Source of the DNA: Cylicocyclus nassatus
Taxonomy: Eukaryota; Nematoda; Chromadorea; Rhabditida; Strongylidae
DNA length: 64,000 nt
Assembly (NCBI GenBank): GCA_958299035.1
Contig: CATQJL010000316.1
Location: 26,079,676-26,143,675, forward strand
Direction of reading: 5' to 3'
Positions 35,849-46,667 of the stretch are shown piece after piece. Under the pieces are notes generated by a model that saw nothing but the letters and a program-made list of their open reading frames with translations, made no database searches and had not been told where the DNA came from. A program made the translations under genes and the position numbers. Within the stretch, counting starts at the first letter, position 1. Every line of letters begins with the position of its first letter.

Positions 35849-38800
35849 AGATTTGTATGTGTTGTGACATATTAGTAAGGGTTAGTCTCGGAGGCGGCCT
35901 ATATGAAGCGCTTACCGACTTCGGGTTTGCAACTCATACGCTCCAATGATAAAAGTGGGCGACCTTTGCGCGTCTGTTTCTCAATAATAATGTCCGCCTT
36001 TATGGGACTTGCCGTTTTTTCATTTCATTTATTGTAAAGCTGCATAGATAGTAAAATCAATGTTTGTTTGTGTGTGTCTTTACTGCGGTACAATCACTGG
36101 CAAGTTTTGGCCGTTCTCAACCTAAAACCCTCCGTATCGAGTTACTCATATACCTTCGAGTAATGACCTTTCTTTGCAAACATATGTTTTTGGTTGGGTC
36201 TTGCATACTTATCGAATGTGTCCCGTTACGTACTTTGAATAGAGCGCCCAGCATTAGAGAATAAGCCACGAGATTTTAGACATAGATGCGTGACGACGTT
36301 TGCCTCCGATGCGTATTCACACCATTACGAATGCGCAGTTGGGATTGTTTCGAAATGGAGGAGATACTGGAAGCTTGCGGATTTTACCTCGTAAGGACGC
36401 TTGCAAACCTCGGTACCTTGCATATCTCGCGCGAATTGTCGCCACCGCTTCACATTATTGGTACTTCCTTTATCAAACGCTCAGTTTTTTTAAAGAAGAT
36501 GTCCGAAAGCAATTGTTTTCGCTCTCACACTTGTCATCCATCTAGTAAATGGGCACCGAGTACGGCTGGCTATTCATCTGTTTTAGCATTACAAACAAGT
36601 ATATCAAACAAGAAAGGGGCAAGGATTAAACCAGGTCATGGTAGATATTGCTATGAAAAATTAGAGCGGGTGATTGTGGTGAGGCAGAAGCACACAGAGG
36701 AAAAAAAATCATTTATTCTGTGGTCAAGATCTCGAACGCGCTTCGCACACAATGTTTATACAAGCCTGAGCTTGTTCTCGCTGATTCCAGATATAAGCCG
36801 TTTAACGTACGCAAAGACAGGACGCCACTATAGAAGCTGTCGGCGTCTTGCTGATCAAGCGCTCTTTGATCCCTCTTGCCATTTACTATTTCCCCATGCG
36901 CATATTTATCTAAGTCGGACGCAACGCTTCCAGTAGTTGTGTGCAATGAATAGCATGTAGTTGAAATGCTAGTAGACTGCAGTCCCAAACTTTTGACTAC
37001 ACGTCCAAGCTTGTTTAGGCAATATGTGCGTAGCGGTCTTGAAGCTCTCAGTTTAATGAATGGTAATGCAGGCAAAAGTACGGTGCAGGCGGCGTACCAA
37101 GTAGAGAGAATTGCGGCGGTAGGAATCCGGTTTGAGAAAGTGTTTTCGTTCAGGCCGTAACTCTGATCAGGCGCTGTCGTTTCCCCGATAAGCTTCGAAC
37201 GCTGATTCCAGATATGCTGCTTAGCTAAAAACCTCTACTTCAAAACGTGTTATGCTTTCTGAGGCTCAGTGAGGGCAGTAGAGCCCGAATTGAAGAGATC
37301 CGGCTTTGAATTTTTGCAGATCTTGGGATCAAATCGAATCAAATCATCTTGTAATAAGACAATTTAATCCAGCTTTTTGATAATTGAATGAACTTTCTGA
37401 ATTACCAACATTTTCCAGCACTTAAGCAACGATGCGTTATTTCACATAACTCGATAATCAAGGAGTAGGTCTGCATTTGTTCCTGACTTGGCCGATTTCG
37501 CCAAACCTCTTTTTGCGCGGTCAGGCGCTCACGTTCGAACACCGCTGAGTAAGGCGCCCATATCTAACCGGGGTTACGGCTTGAACGGGACACGTGGAGG
37601 GAGGCGTGCAAGTGTTAGTCCGGCAACTGCCTGGTGCCGCAGTCAGCCGTTAGAGCTGGAATTAACGAGTTATCGCAAGCGCGTCCATAACTCTGCCGTG
37701 AGATCTCCGCAGCAGCCTCGCACTTCATCACGCTGATGTCGAGAATCCTCAGAGGTCGCACGACTGCCACAATCGTATTCTATCAGAACAGCAAAAAATT
37801 TGTAATTTCTTTGAATTGCTATAGAAAAAATATAAAGACAAAAAATAAAAAACGGAAACATCTAAGTGATCATTATACTGTGCTTAAATACACTAAGCCG
37901 TGATCCGAGATTGTTAACGTTTTATTAGCTGACGTTTCGGCAAGTCGCCTTTTTAGAGCCTGGAATGGACATGACGACTTGCAAACTATCTGAGCAAACC
38001 AAACGTTTCTGCAGCTATACAAACAAAGCTTTAAGGCTTGGGTAGGCTAACAGTTAACTGCCTGACCAAACACTCACCTTTTGAAAGGTGCGATAAAGAA
38101 GCCGGGCCGTCTCCAGGTAAAGAGGGTCTCAGCTACTCCCATTCGGGAAAAGAGGGTCTCAGCTACTCCCATTGAAGGAGGTAAGCGAGCCCTGAAAGCA
38201 AAATCGTTTAACAATCTATATACCATTCGAAAGCTGAGGTCATGACGAATTGAATAAAACTGTCAGTTTTTTCTACGTATTCTGTTCCGCAAAATATGAT
38301 TATCTGGCTAGCAATTCAACTGGTTTGGTGTGTTCACTTTCTGCTCTCTTATCGCAATCAAGATGGAAGCTACGAGAAATCGACGGTCTATGTTTATTGA
38401 TGAAGACTTCCTCTGTGATAAAAATTATTCAGCGGTAGCGACGTTTTTGTTGGACAGAAATCTGCTCTCAAAAATGGACACAATTTTAGTTAAAATGCGG
38501 CGTATCTCTCATTAGATTGGGCTAAAAAGAAGTCGACGTTTTATGTCGAATCCATGTTTTCTAAGCATTCGAATAGTATATAGATTATTGGGCGAAAAAA
38601 ACATAGCAGATTCCAATGGGGTGGAGATATATACAGTTAGCTCGCTCCACCGCGCTCCTCCAATGTATTGACTTTTATGGATCACCGGAGCAACCATTTT
38701 TTCAAGCCAGGAAACTTAATGCCCTAAAAAGCTACACATCATTCGAAAGCTGAGACTATGGAGAATCGAAGTAGATCGACTTTTTTGTATCTCTTCCCAG

Positions 38801-39514
38801 CAATTAGATATGATAAATTTATTCAACCGATATATCTACTAATTCGCTTAGCTGATAAAAAAGCATTTGATTCTCTTTCATTTCATGAAAAAGTAATCTG
38901 ACTAATATAATCATTTACTATTCAAAGTAATCACTTCATATCACATTGAGCTGTTTTTGCAGTCTTTAGCAAAACTTTTTTGGCTTCTACGAGCATCGAA
39001 AACCTTGATATGGACTTACCATAGCTATCGGCTATACAATTGTCCCAAAAAATGTGAAGACTATTTGATCGTAAATAGCTCTCTTGTCATGAAGTATTTC
39101 GGGAAGCTTGTAGCACTGTTCTGTGGAGGGAGGTCAATTTAGACTTACAATATGAAGCGATTCATCAACCGCTATTCTTTACTGTAGGATTACAGTGGAA
39201 ACTTTTTGGAAATCGAAAGCGATTTTTGTCTCAGAAAGAAAACCAAACAAGCCAAAATCTCTTGTATTGGACTAGTCCTACTCACTGAAAAAAGTCTGTT
39301 TATACAGTGGCATTATGCTGAGAGTTTGTACCGTAATTTTACAGTAATAAAGAGTGATTGATTAGTAGCTTCATACTGTGAGTCTAAATTGAACGCTCTA
39401 CAGAATGGTACCTCAAACTTCTCGAAGAACTTCATGACAAAAGATTATCAACTATCAAACAGTGTTCACATTTTTTGGAAAATCCTGTACTTATTAGGTG
39501 GTTTTTTTTTTGTT
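35849..39514. other. Region downstream of the acyltransferase gene, no gene recognised
   Basis: Two longish overlapping frames (36286-36936 on +, 36713-37075 on -) show no family motif; both could be chance. A 29/30-bp direct duplication (AGAGGGTCTCAGCTACTCCC) occurs at about 38117-38173. Dispersed-repeat words continue to about 39480. Confidence 0.35.
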
Positions 39515-39516
39515 TA

Positions 39517-40298
39517 TTAGGTTGTCCCATAAGTCTTTTCATTTTTGAGCTTTCGCTAAAATAAGTCACACACTTCTTATTCTAAATAGAAACAGGATAC
39601 CATTCGACAGAACAAAGCAAGCTTTACAAGACGGCGTTTATGCTTTTGCACCAGCTTGGGTGTAACTCATGTCTCAAACCAAAATCTAAAAAGTTTCCTG
39701 TGCCCAAAAAATTGAAAGTTTTGTATCCTCATTCAGAAAAGTCCTACAGATCTTTCCTCACGCAGATACATTCCACATCAGACATTTGAATGTGCTACTG
39801 CTGTATTTTTTCATCAGCTAAAAATCAAGAGACCAAAAACTGCTATCTTTTATCAAAGTAATGCCATGCTGTTCTTACACTGACAGTTGTATACTAAAAG
39901 CCCTTAAAAGTACTACTGCAGATTTTTGGCTTTCTATAAATTCTAGTTCGCGAGAATTATCGAATTTACTTTCCTCACTTGGGTTTTAATTCAGCATTTC
40001 ATCTAAAAAATACAACAACAGCACATTGAATGCCTGATGTGGTATGCATATGCGTGAGCGAGTGGATCTGTAGGTCTTTTTTGAACAAAGATACAAAAAT
40101 TTTTTAGTTTTTTGGCTTCCGAAACTTTTTAGATTTTGGTTTGAAACTTGAGCTGGACCTAAGCTGGTGCAAAAGCATAAGCGCCTTAAAGAGCTTGCTT
40201 TGCTCTGTCGAATGGTGTCTTGCGTCTATATAGAGTAAGAAGTGTGTGACTTATTATAGCAAAAACTCAAACATGAAAATACTTATGGGACAACCTAA
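39517..40298. mobile_element. Mariner-like foldback MITE, third copy
   Basis: The left end TTAGGTTGTCCCATAAGTCT and the right end ...TATGGGACAACCTAA are inverted, with TA on both sides (39515-39516 and 40299-40300). Inverted similarity extends inwards: a GCTTTTGCACCAGC word at about 39640-39660 is mirrored at about 40160-40180, and CATTCGACAGAACAAAGCAA is mirrored near 40195-40215. No transposase frame is present. Confidence 0.85.
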
Positions 40299-41589
40299 TA
40301 TTACAAGGTGTCCTAAAAGTCTTTGAGCCTAACTTTCCGACTTAGTAATTTTGTTAATATTCCTCGCTCTTCAGTTAAATATTGCGTATGAATACTTTGT
40401 CTAGTTTTTAGTATACCTCAAGAAAATCATACCGTTCGCGCTGTACATTCTCAAAATATTGTTTTTGGAACAAACAACACTTCAATTTTGAGGCAGGTTA
40501 ACGTACCCTTTACTCAAATGTCTATAGCTCTTTTGCTCTTGCGGAATCTCGAATTGCATATTGTAGAGCTAGCTTCGCTTTACGTCTATAGTGCAAAACT
40601 AATCAGTGCTGTCTATTCATTAATGCAGGATTAGCATACAATCACTCAAAGTAGTGCCATGTCAATAAGAAGAAAAAGTTCTCGGAAACAAAAATCCGAG
40701 AAAGCTGAAACTTCAATACTAAATCAATTTGAATCACTGAATTTAGCTGTAAGCTGTGCCGTTCTTACCGAACTATCATTTTAAAGTCGTTCCATACACA
40801 CCAAAATTGCTATTTTCCTGGTTTTTAGAAACTTGATTGCTACATTTTGAAACTTTTGTTAAATCTCACAAAAGTGCTTCTCAGATGAACGTGCTTTTAA
40901 TCGCCGGTTCAAAACTCTTAAACTTTATTTGACCAGTCATGGAAAGCAAGACTTGCTCTGTTTCACATTGTTTTGGACAGTCTAGAATGCTTGCTTCAGA
41001 AGGGGTGAGATATTCTCGACGTCAACTATCTGTCTGCCACGGTGCATGCGTTCCGCAAGAGTTGAGGGATTGCGTGAAGGTTAAATAAAGGTTCTCAAAC
41101 TGAGTGTACATTTTCATTTTGTAGGTTCTTTGCAAGATTCCTGCTGAATTTCATATAACAGCGTTGCTTCGTGCAGTTGCAGCTGAGAAAATACTAGGCT
41201 TGAAAACTTTTGAGACACTCTGCAGTTGGTTTTGCTTGCTTTTTTACAAGCAAAAGCGTCTATCTGTTTATCTATCTCAAAATTGTGACAGGATTCATAG
41301 AACCTTTAGGCTTGAAAATTTTTTTTCGAAAAAACCTGGAAGAAAAAGGCAGCAAGTAAGCATACCATTGAGGCTCTTATTAAAAAATTCAAATGTTTTT
41401 TTGATTCCTATATTCGTTCTAGAAGTGTTTAGATTTTCGAGTTGTTTTTAGTTCCCAAATTTAGTTGATCTGTTATGCTACAAAACTATTGTAGACGCTT
41501 TAAAACAGCATGAGGAAAAGCAACCATTGCAATAACTCTCGTTGTATAACTGATATAAATGTTTCTTCTAAGGAATATGTGGTTGTCGT
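40299..41589. other. Intergenic, no gene recognised
   Basis: AT-rich sequence with only short frames. A 95-codon + frame at 41164-41451 has no recognised motif. This is the left flank of the LTR element. Confidence 0.35.
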
Positions 41590-41788
41590 TGTTGTGCAGC
41601 CGCACAAGAAACCAATGCTTGAGAAGAATGAACGAATATGTTGATCTGTTGTTTATGGTATGTGATATATTTGTGTGCACTATATATAGGCATTCCTTAG
41701 TAAGTATAGATTATTCTTAGTTCCTTGTCGTCAAGTAAAGAACTCCGTCTCCAATCGTCTTCCTACACACGCCATGGCAAACACTACA
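41590..41788 (+). repeat. 5' LTR
   Basis: Matches 43286-43484 almost throughout (TGTTGTGCAGCCGCACAAGA start). A TATATATA-like stretch at about 41685-41695 could be the promoter TATA region, which is an inference. Confidence 0.93.
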
Positions 41789-43039
41789 ACTGGCGATCGG
41801 ACCCCGAACCCGAGCCCGAACCCGACTCCCAACGTGGACCCAACCCACATTCTGATGCTGCAAATCATGGAGCTGCGGAAAGAAGTAAAGATGAAACAAG
41901 GATCCAGCGAGGATTACGTGATGAATGCACTCGCTACTCGTCTACCAGAATTCGATCAGGGCCCAAACTCAAGCTCGGACACGGACACGATCCACCTTTT
42001 AATGAAGCAAATCATGGAAGTGTGGAAGTCTTGTCGAGAACCCATGGCTGAACTGCCGAAGCAAGAACCCAACGAAGAGTACAAAGACTACTTGGAACTG
42101 CAGAATCATATACAGATGATCGACAAAGCCAAGGTAGTCAGCGTGAATCAGATGAACGACAACCCGCAAGTCAATGCGATGCAGCGAGACGAGAAGCGGA
42201 AGCCATTCATCGGTCACAAGCCCAGAACACATCTTTGTATGAACTGCGGAGCGAAGACCCATAGGACCAGGAAGTGCGAGAAGCCGATCACTGAATGCAA
42301 CTACTGCAAGAAGCGTGGACATTTAGAGAGGTACTGTCTACGTAAACTATTTATCGATGAAGCCAAGGACGTCCATCCTGTCGTCATCTCACCGCCTAAA
42401 GAAACGAAGTCGTACTGCAATGTGAAAACCAACAACACAAGTATCGAGTTACGACTTGACTGTGGAGCTGAAGATCGCGACACATGGATCAAGACTGGCC
42501 GACACAAACTAAAGAACCCGAAACATAATTCGACTGCTGCTAGGGGGACCAGCATTACATGCCATGGACACGGCACATGTGAGCATGCGCTAAGTGGCAT
42601 CGCCTTGAATGGTACCACAAATGTACTTGATGCACCAGCTCTACTTGAAGTGCATTGGAACCAGAGCGACTGTGCCTTTCACAGTGATATCGGCTGTCAC
42701 AATTTGAATGCAGTGACCGCTACGAACGATACACTCGACAAAAAGCAAACTCACTTGACAACACAGTTCGCAGAAGTGTTTTTCAACCTAAAACAGAAGA
42801 CGGCACGAAAGCAACGGCTGCCTTTGTGCTCGAAAAAGAGGATGAGAGCAAGATATTCGGCAAAACCCGTTCAAAATCCAGTCAAATTGGAAGTGCCGAG
42901 GTACCTGTTTCTTATGATATTACTCAATTCAGGACAGCCGAAATCCGCGATTCTAGAAAAGCCAAACAAGTTCGACTTACTCGCCATCAGCAGTTTAATG
43001 AACAGGCCGAAAGAATCGTCGACAACTTCCAGTGCCTAG
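41774..43039 (+). CDS. Gag-like protein with two CCHC zinc knuckles
   Basis: A 421-codon frame starts at the ATG in the last 15 bases of the 5' LTR. Residues about 10-145 are charged and polar, as in Gag. Two C-X2-C-X4-H-X4-C knuckles follow (C155/C158/H163/C168 and C175/C178/H183/C188), which bind the RNA genome in this protein class. Around residues 225-235 LRLDCGAE resembles a retropepsin active site with the usual D-T/S-G replaced by D-C-G. The match is weak and the protease would probably be inactive. A second, overlapping frame continues at 42826-43416, as if by frameshift. Confidence 0.8.
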   Translation: MANTTTGDRTPNPSPNPTPNVDPTHILMLQIMELRKEVKMKQGSSEDYVMNALATRLPEFDQGPNSSSDTDTIHLLMKQIMEVWKSCREPMAELPKQEPNEEYKDYLELQNHIQMIDKAKVVSVNQMNDNPQVNAMQRDEKRKPFIGHKPRTHLCMNCGAKTHRTRKCEKPITECNYCKKRGHLERYCLRKLFIDEAKDVHPVVISPPKETKSYCNVKTNNTSIELRLDCGAEDRDTWIKTGRHKLKNPKHNSTAARGTSITCHGHGTCEHALSGIALNGTTNVLDAPALLEVHWNQSDCAFHSDIGCHNLNAVTATNDTLDKKQTHLTTQFAEVFFNLKQKTARKQRLPLCSKKRMRARYSAKPVQNPVKLEVPRYLFLMILLNSGQPKSAILEKPNKFDLLAISSLMNRPKESSTTSSA

Positions 43040-43416
43040 TATCCAAGCCGAAAAGGGAGGAGACGTTAGCCGAGGCAGTGCAAAAGTTTCCCATGCACTG
43101 TCGCGATATATCAAGCCCAACTTTGGATGACTGCTCCTTTGGTGAGATGTTCACTGAATACGAAGTTTATATCGCTCCAGGTCCACTGTACTCGGCTGAC
43201 GAGAAACCTAAAGTGCAACCTAAGAAGATGAAGTGTCAACTCTCTCAGCGCGGAAAGGACCCACCGCTTCACTTAGAAGGGGAGGTGTTGTGCAGCCGCA
43301 CAAGAAACCAATGCTTGAGAAGAATGAACGAATATGTTGATCTGTTGTTTATGGTATGTGATATATTTGTGTGCACTATATATATGCATTCCTTAGTAAG
43401 TATAGATTATTCTTAG
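42826..43416 (+). CDS. Overlapping downstream frame of the LTR element
   Basis: A 196-codon open frame overlaps the end of the Gag-like frame, shifted by one base, and runs into the 3' LTR. The sequence is charged (KTRSKSSQ, QQFNEQAERIVDNFQ) and shows no reverse transcriptase YxDD or integrase motif. It may be the degraded continuation of the polyprotein or a spacer that happens to stay open. Confidence 0.4.
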   Translation: MLEKEDESKIFGKTRSKSSQIGSAEVPVSYDITQFRTAEIRDSRKAKQVRLTRHQQFNEQAERIVDNFQCLVSKPKREETLAEAVQKFPMHCRDISSPTLDDCSFGEMFTEYEVYIAPGPLYSADEKPKVQPKKMKCQLSQRGKDPPLHLEGEVLCSRTRNQCLRRMNEYVDLLFMVCDIFVCTIYMHSLVSIDYS

Positions 43417-43484
43417 TTCCTTGTCGTCAAGTAAAGAACTCCGTCTCCAATCGTCTTCCTGCACACGCCATGGCAAACACAACA
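43286..43484 (+). repeat. 3' LTR
   Basis: Same 199-bp sequence as the 5' LTR with few substitutions (for example CACTACA versus CACAACA at the end). It is followed by the GTCGT target duplication. Confidence 0.93.
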
Positions 43485-43489
43485 GTCGT

Positions 43490-45190
43490 GTTTCACGAAT
43501 GAGGTAAATCTCCAATAGCTTTTTGATCATGATTCACTCTCAAATTACCTCACGGCCTCACGTCAAGCTCTCCCTATCGCAACTATGATTCTGGTGCCAG
43601 AGCGAGAGCTGCTTGGTTAAACACAAATGGCATGCCTATTTATATCGTTTCTGCTGTATCAGAAGAATTGATCCAGGTACAGAACGAGTTCACGAATGTT
43701 GGATAGGCATTCTTCTTTACGATTTATTTTAGGGGGTTTGGGATGTGTCCAAAATGCCTTTAAATATTTGCAAACCGATGTTTGTGATTCACGCGCCAGG
43801 ATTTTCACTGAAACATCAAAATATGTCTTCGCATGTTTCAGCGCCCTCTGAACGTTCAGTGGGGTGGAAGTTCATAACATACTCTTCCGCCTAAGGCTCT
43901 CTAATGCGAACACATAGCGGTCGCGCTGCCTCACCTATGTACTTGTTGCCGCATACCCGCGGGTGAGAGCTCCGCCACCATGTAGTCTCCGCACCCCTCA
44001 GGGTATATGATGCAAGTGGGCGTAGTGCAGCTGCGATCCTAGATACGATTGCTGACAAAATGCTTTTAAGGTTATTCGGGGACGGGGGGAGGGTTCCACT
44101 TGTGCAACTGTATCTTTCCCAAAGTTTCCTCAGACAATGTCGAAAGGCAATGCTCACTTCATCGGATAGGGGATGCAGAAAAGGATCTTATCAGTTGTGT
44201 TCGTTCTGTCCAGCTCACAATCAGTACGGCGTTTCATCCCGCCTTGCTGTTCTAACAGATTTTTGTACCCAATGGAGGCCGCAATTCTTCGCGCAAGCGC
44301 CACTGATTCTACTCTTTCTAACTGACCACTAGAAACACGAAGAGGTGTCCGGAACATATTCTTGATAATGGCTTTCGTCGTTTGGCGCGGATGAGGTGAT
44401 CGGAAGTGGACAAGAATCTTCTTATTAACTCGCAATATCTTTTGTTATACACACACCCGAGGCAGTGACGGTCCCAGGATTCGGGACCGGAGGTAGGAAA
44501 GGCTTCTCAAAATTTTTGCGGGTCCATAACTCTTAAAATCTTGAAGAAGTGGGCGGCGTGGCGTTAGCCACCCCCAGATTTTTACAAGGCTGATTTGAAT
44601 TTTTGAAAATTTTAAAAATTATTTTGATTATATACAAGAATAAATAGAGTCACTTTCACATTTTTATAACCCATGTAAGTAAATTTCGAAAATTTCGCAA
44701 CCCATTCTCGGCATACCTTCGATAGTCTAGAGACAGTGCGTAAAATTGAAGGGTGTTTGAACATATGACCTCATAAAAAGTGAAGGTGTTTGAAGAAAAT
44801 TAGAGAAGGTAAAATGACGTAAAACAGATATTAAAAGCAAAAGAAACTGCTGAAAAGCGGATAAAAACACTGCAGTGAGGTTTGCAAACTTTCATTTGGC
44901 GGCCTAGTGCAAGTTTCCGCTCCAGGACCAGCAATTCGCAACACGGGGGAAAGCGAAGAAAAGCTAGTTTCTCTTTTTTTGCAACTGTTTCAAAAAACAT
45001 GTTTCGAAAGGAGTGGTCATCAAGAAGAAAATAAAGAAGAAAGAAATTAATTATGGAAACGCAAAGATTCCTTTTTACAAAATCGAAAAGAACGTCGAAG
45101 CCAAATTCAATTTTTGATGCGTCTTTCAAAATTTTTACCCCCGCATTGACGCTCCCGTTTCCTGGGACATTGTCTGGATTGTTGCGCTTA
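43490..45190. other. Intergenic, no gene recognised
   Basis: A minus-strand frame at 43891-44157 contains CGNKYIGEAARPLCVRIRE. This resembles the GIY-YIG-like C-terminal nuclease region seen in some Penelope-like or L1-type elements (..YIGETGRPLxxRIxEH), so a small retroelement fragment is possible here. The rest is AT-rich. Confidence 0.35.
43891..44435 (-). pseudogene. Possible retroelement fragment with GIY-YIG-like signature
   Basis: On the minus strand the sequence NKYIGEAARPLCVRIREP (about 43891-43950) matches the hallmark 'YIGETxRxLxxRIxEH' of GIY-YIG endonuclease domains in retroelements. The upstream frame (44154-44435) overlaps but is in a different phase. No reverse transcriptase was recognised. 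If correct, this is a 3' remnant of a Penelope-like or similar element. Confidence is limited by the short match. Confidence 0.45.
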
Positions 45191-45192
45191 TA

Positions 45193-46202
45193 TTAGGTCG
45201 GTGCAAAAGTTTTGTCAGTTATTTTCAATCCATCTTCAAACATGTTAGAATGAAGATAAGCTAACATTTCAAAATGTATCCGATGCAGAATTTCTTCCTC
45301 TTTCCAGCTGCCAAACTATCATTGTATTTCGTTGCGAGAGTGACGAGATACTTGCTGGAAATTGCAACCACTCGTTTTTACCATCCCCAACTTTCGCTAA
45401 TTTTCAGAATTTTTGTATGAGACTTTGTGAGAAGCCGCAATAACCTGCAGATAAGGCAAACCCTTTGCCAACAAAAGCAATTTTTTCAGCTGCTTTTTCA
45501 GACTTTTGTTAAATAATTTTCTAAAAGTTTTGTGTTATGGAAAAAACGCATAACCTGTTTTTGCACCAAACACTGCAAAACCTACAGAATACTGAGGTTC
45601 AACACTCGATTATTACTACCGCTACCATTACAAAGTACATGAGCGATTTTCGCTTCAAATTGAGAAGATTTCAAAACATAGGCTACGGCAGTGCGCATTC
45701 CTGAAATTGAGAAATACTGCGATTTTCCCCACAAATTTCGCCTGTCTCGGCAAAAAAGACAAGTTTTAGAAGGAGGAGAAAAAGCTACATCGAATGGTAA
45801 CTGAAGTGTTTAACAATTTACGTTTTACGAAGTTAAAATAGGCTGAATGTAAAATTGAGTTACTTCAAAAAATAAATCGTAGAAATTCTGAAAGACAAGC
45901 CGTAGGGCTACAAAAATTGCCTTTGTTGGCAAAAGGTTTGCCCTATCTGTTGGTTATTAGGGCTCCTCCGAAAGTCTCATATAAAAATTTTGAAAATTAG
46001 CGAAAGTTGGACATGGTAAAAATAAGTGGTTGTAATTTCCAGCAAGTATCTCGTCAGTCTCGCAACGAAACACAACGAGAGTTTAGCACTGGAAAGACGA
46101 CGAAATTCTGCATCGGATACATTTTGAAGTGTTTGTTTATCTTCATTCTAACGTGTTTGCCGACGGATCGAAAAAACTGACAAAACTTTTGCACCGACTT
46201 GA
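45193..46202. mobile_element. 1-kb foldback element with mariner-like ends
   Basis: The left end TTAGGTCGGTGCAAAAGTTT and the right end ...AAACTTTTGCACCGACTTGA are inverted, with TA on both sides (45191-45192 and 46203-46204). Inverted similarity continues for about 300 bp per arm, for example ATCCGATGCAGAATTTC with its mirror at about 46108, and GCAAACCCTTTGCCAACAAA with its mirror at about 45930. No transposase is present. Confidence 0.85.
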
Positions 46203-46559
46203 TATTTCTGAGCAACAATCGCCCAAACTGAAAAAAAATCGCTGCAAAAGCACTGTAATAGAATCAGTTTGAAAAAACACAATTTTTACGATTTTTCGCA
46301 AAAAAAATTCACCATAATCGAAGAGATAAGGGCTGGGTGGTTGTCAGCATTATGAACAGAAGCAAGATCTATAGACACGAAAAAACCGCATGAAAAGAGT
46401 TAAACTAGGAGAAAAATAAGAGATTTTTGAAAACAAGGTTTTTACCGGATTTCTCGATCAAATCAAAAAATGTGGTGGGACGTTGTCAGCGTGAAAATAG
46501 AGATCAAGAGCTTCAAAACACATATAGCTTGCTATAATTGAGTTCGAAACAAAAAAACC

Positions 46560-46667
46560 AGAGCCAAATGCCTGCGGTCCGCTTTTGGGGTAGCGAGGTA
46601 GCGCGCAGCGCGCGGAGACGTAGACGAGCAGCGGAGACAGACCAGAGCCTACGAGGCATTTGGCTCT
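46560..46667. repeat. Small hairpin repeat (AGAGCCAAATGCCT stem)
   Basis: AGAGCCAAATGCCT at 46560 is mirrored by AGGCATTTGGCTCT ending at 46667. GC-rich sequence with a GCGCGCAGCGCGC palindrome lies between. Confidence 0.85.

Larger units (their letters stand above)
41590..43484 (+). mobile_element. Short LTR retrotransposon with Gag-like ORF, no pol
   Basis: Two 199-bp LTRs (41590-41788 and 43286-43484) start TGTTGTGCAG and end ACA. They differ at only a few sites. A perfect 5-bp target duplication GTCGT lies at 41585-41589 and 43485-43489. A purine tract (GAAGGGGAGG) directly precedes the 3' LTR, and ACTGGCGATC follows the 5' LTR where a tRNA primer site is expected. The 1.5-kb interior has one Gag-like frame and no recognisable reverse transcriptase, RNase H or integrase. 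The element must therefore depend on another element's enzymes. Confidence 0.93.

Noticed and set aside
36286..36936. 216-codon + strand reading frame
   Set aside because: No recognisable motif, no splice context, and another long frame overlaps on the opposite strand; probably chance.
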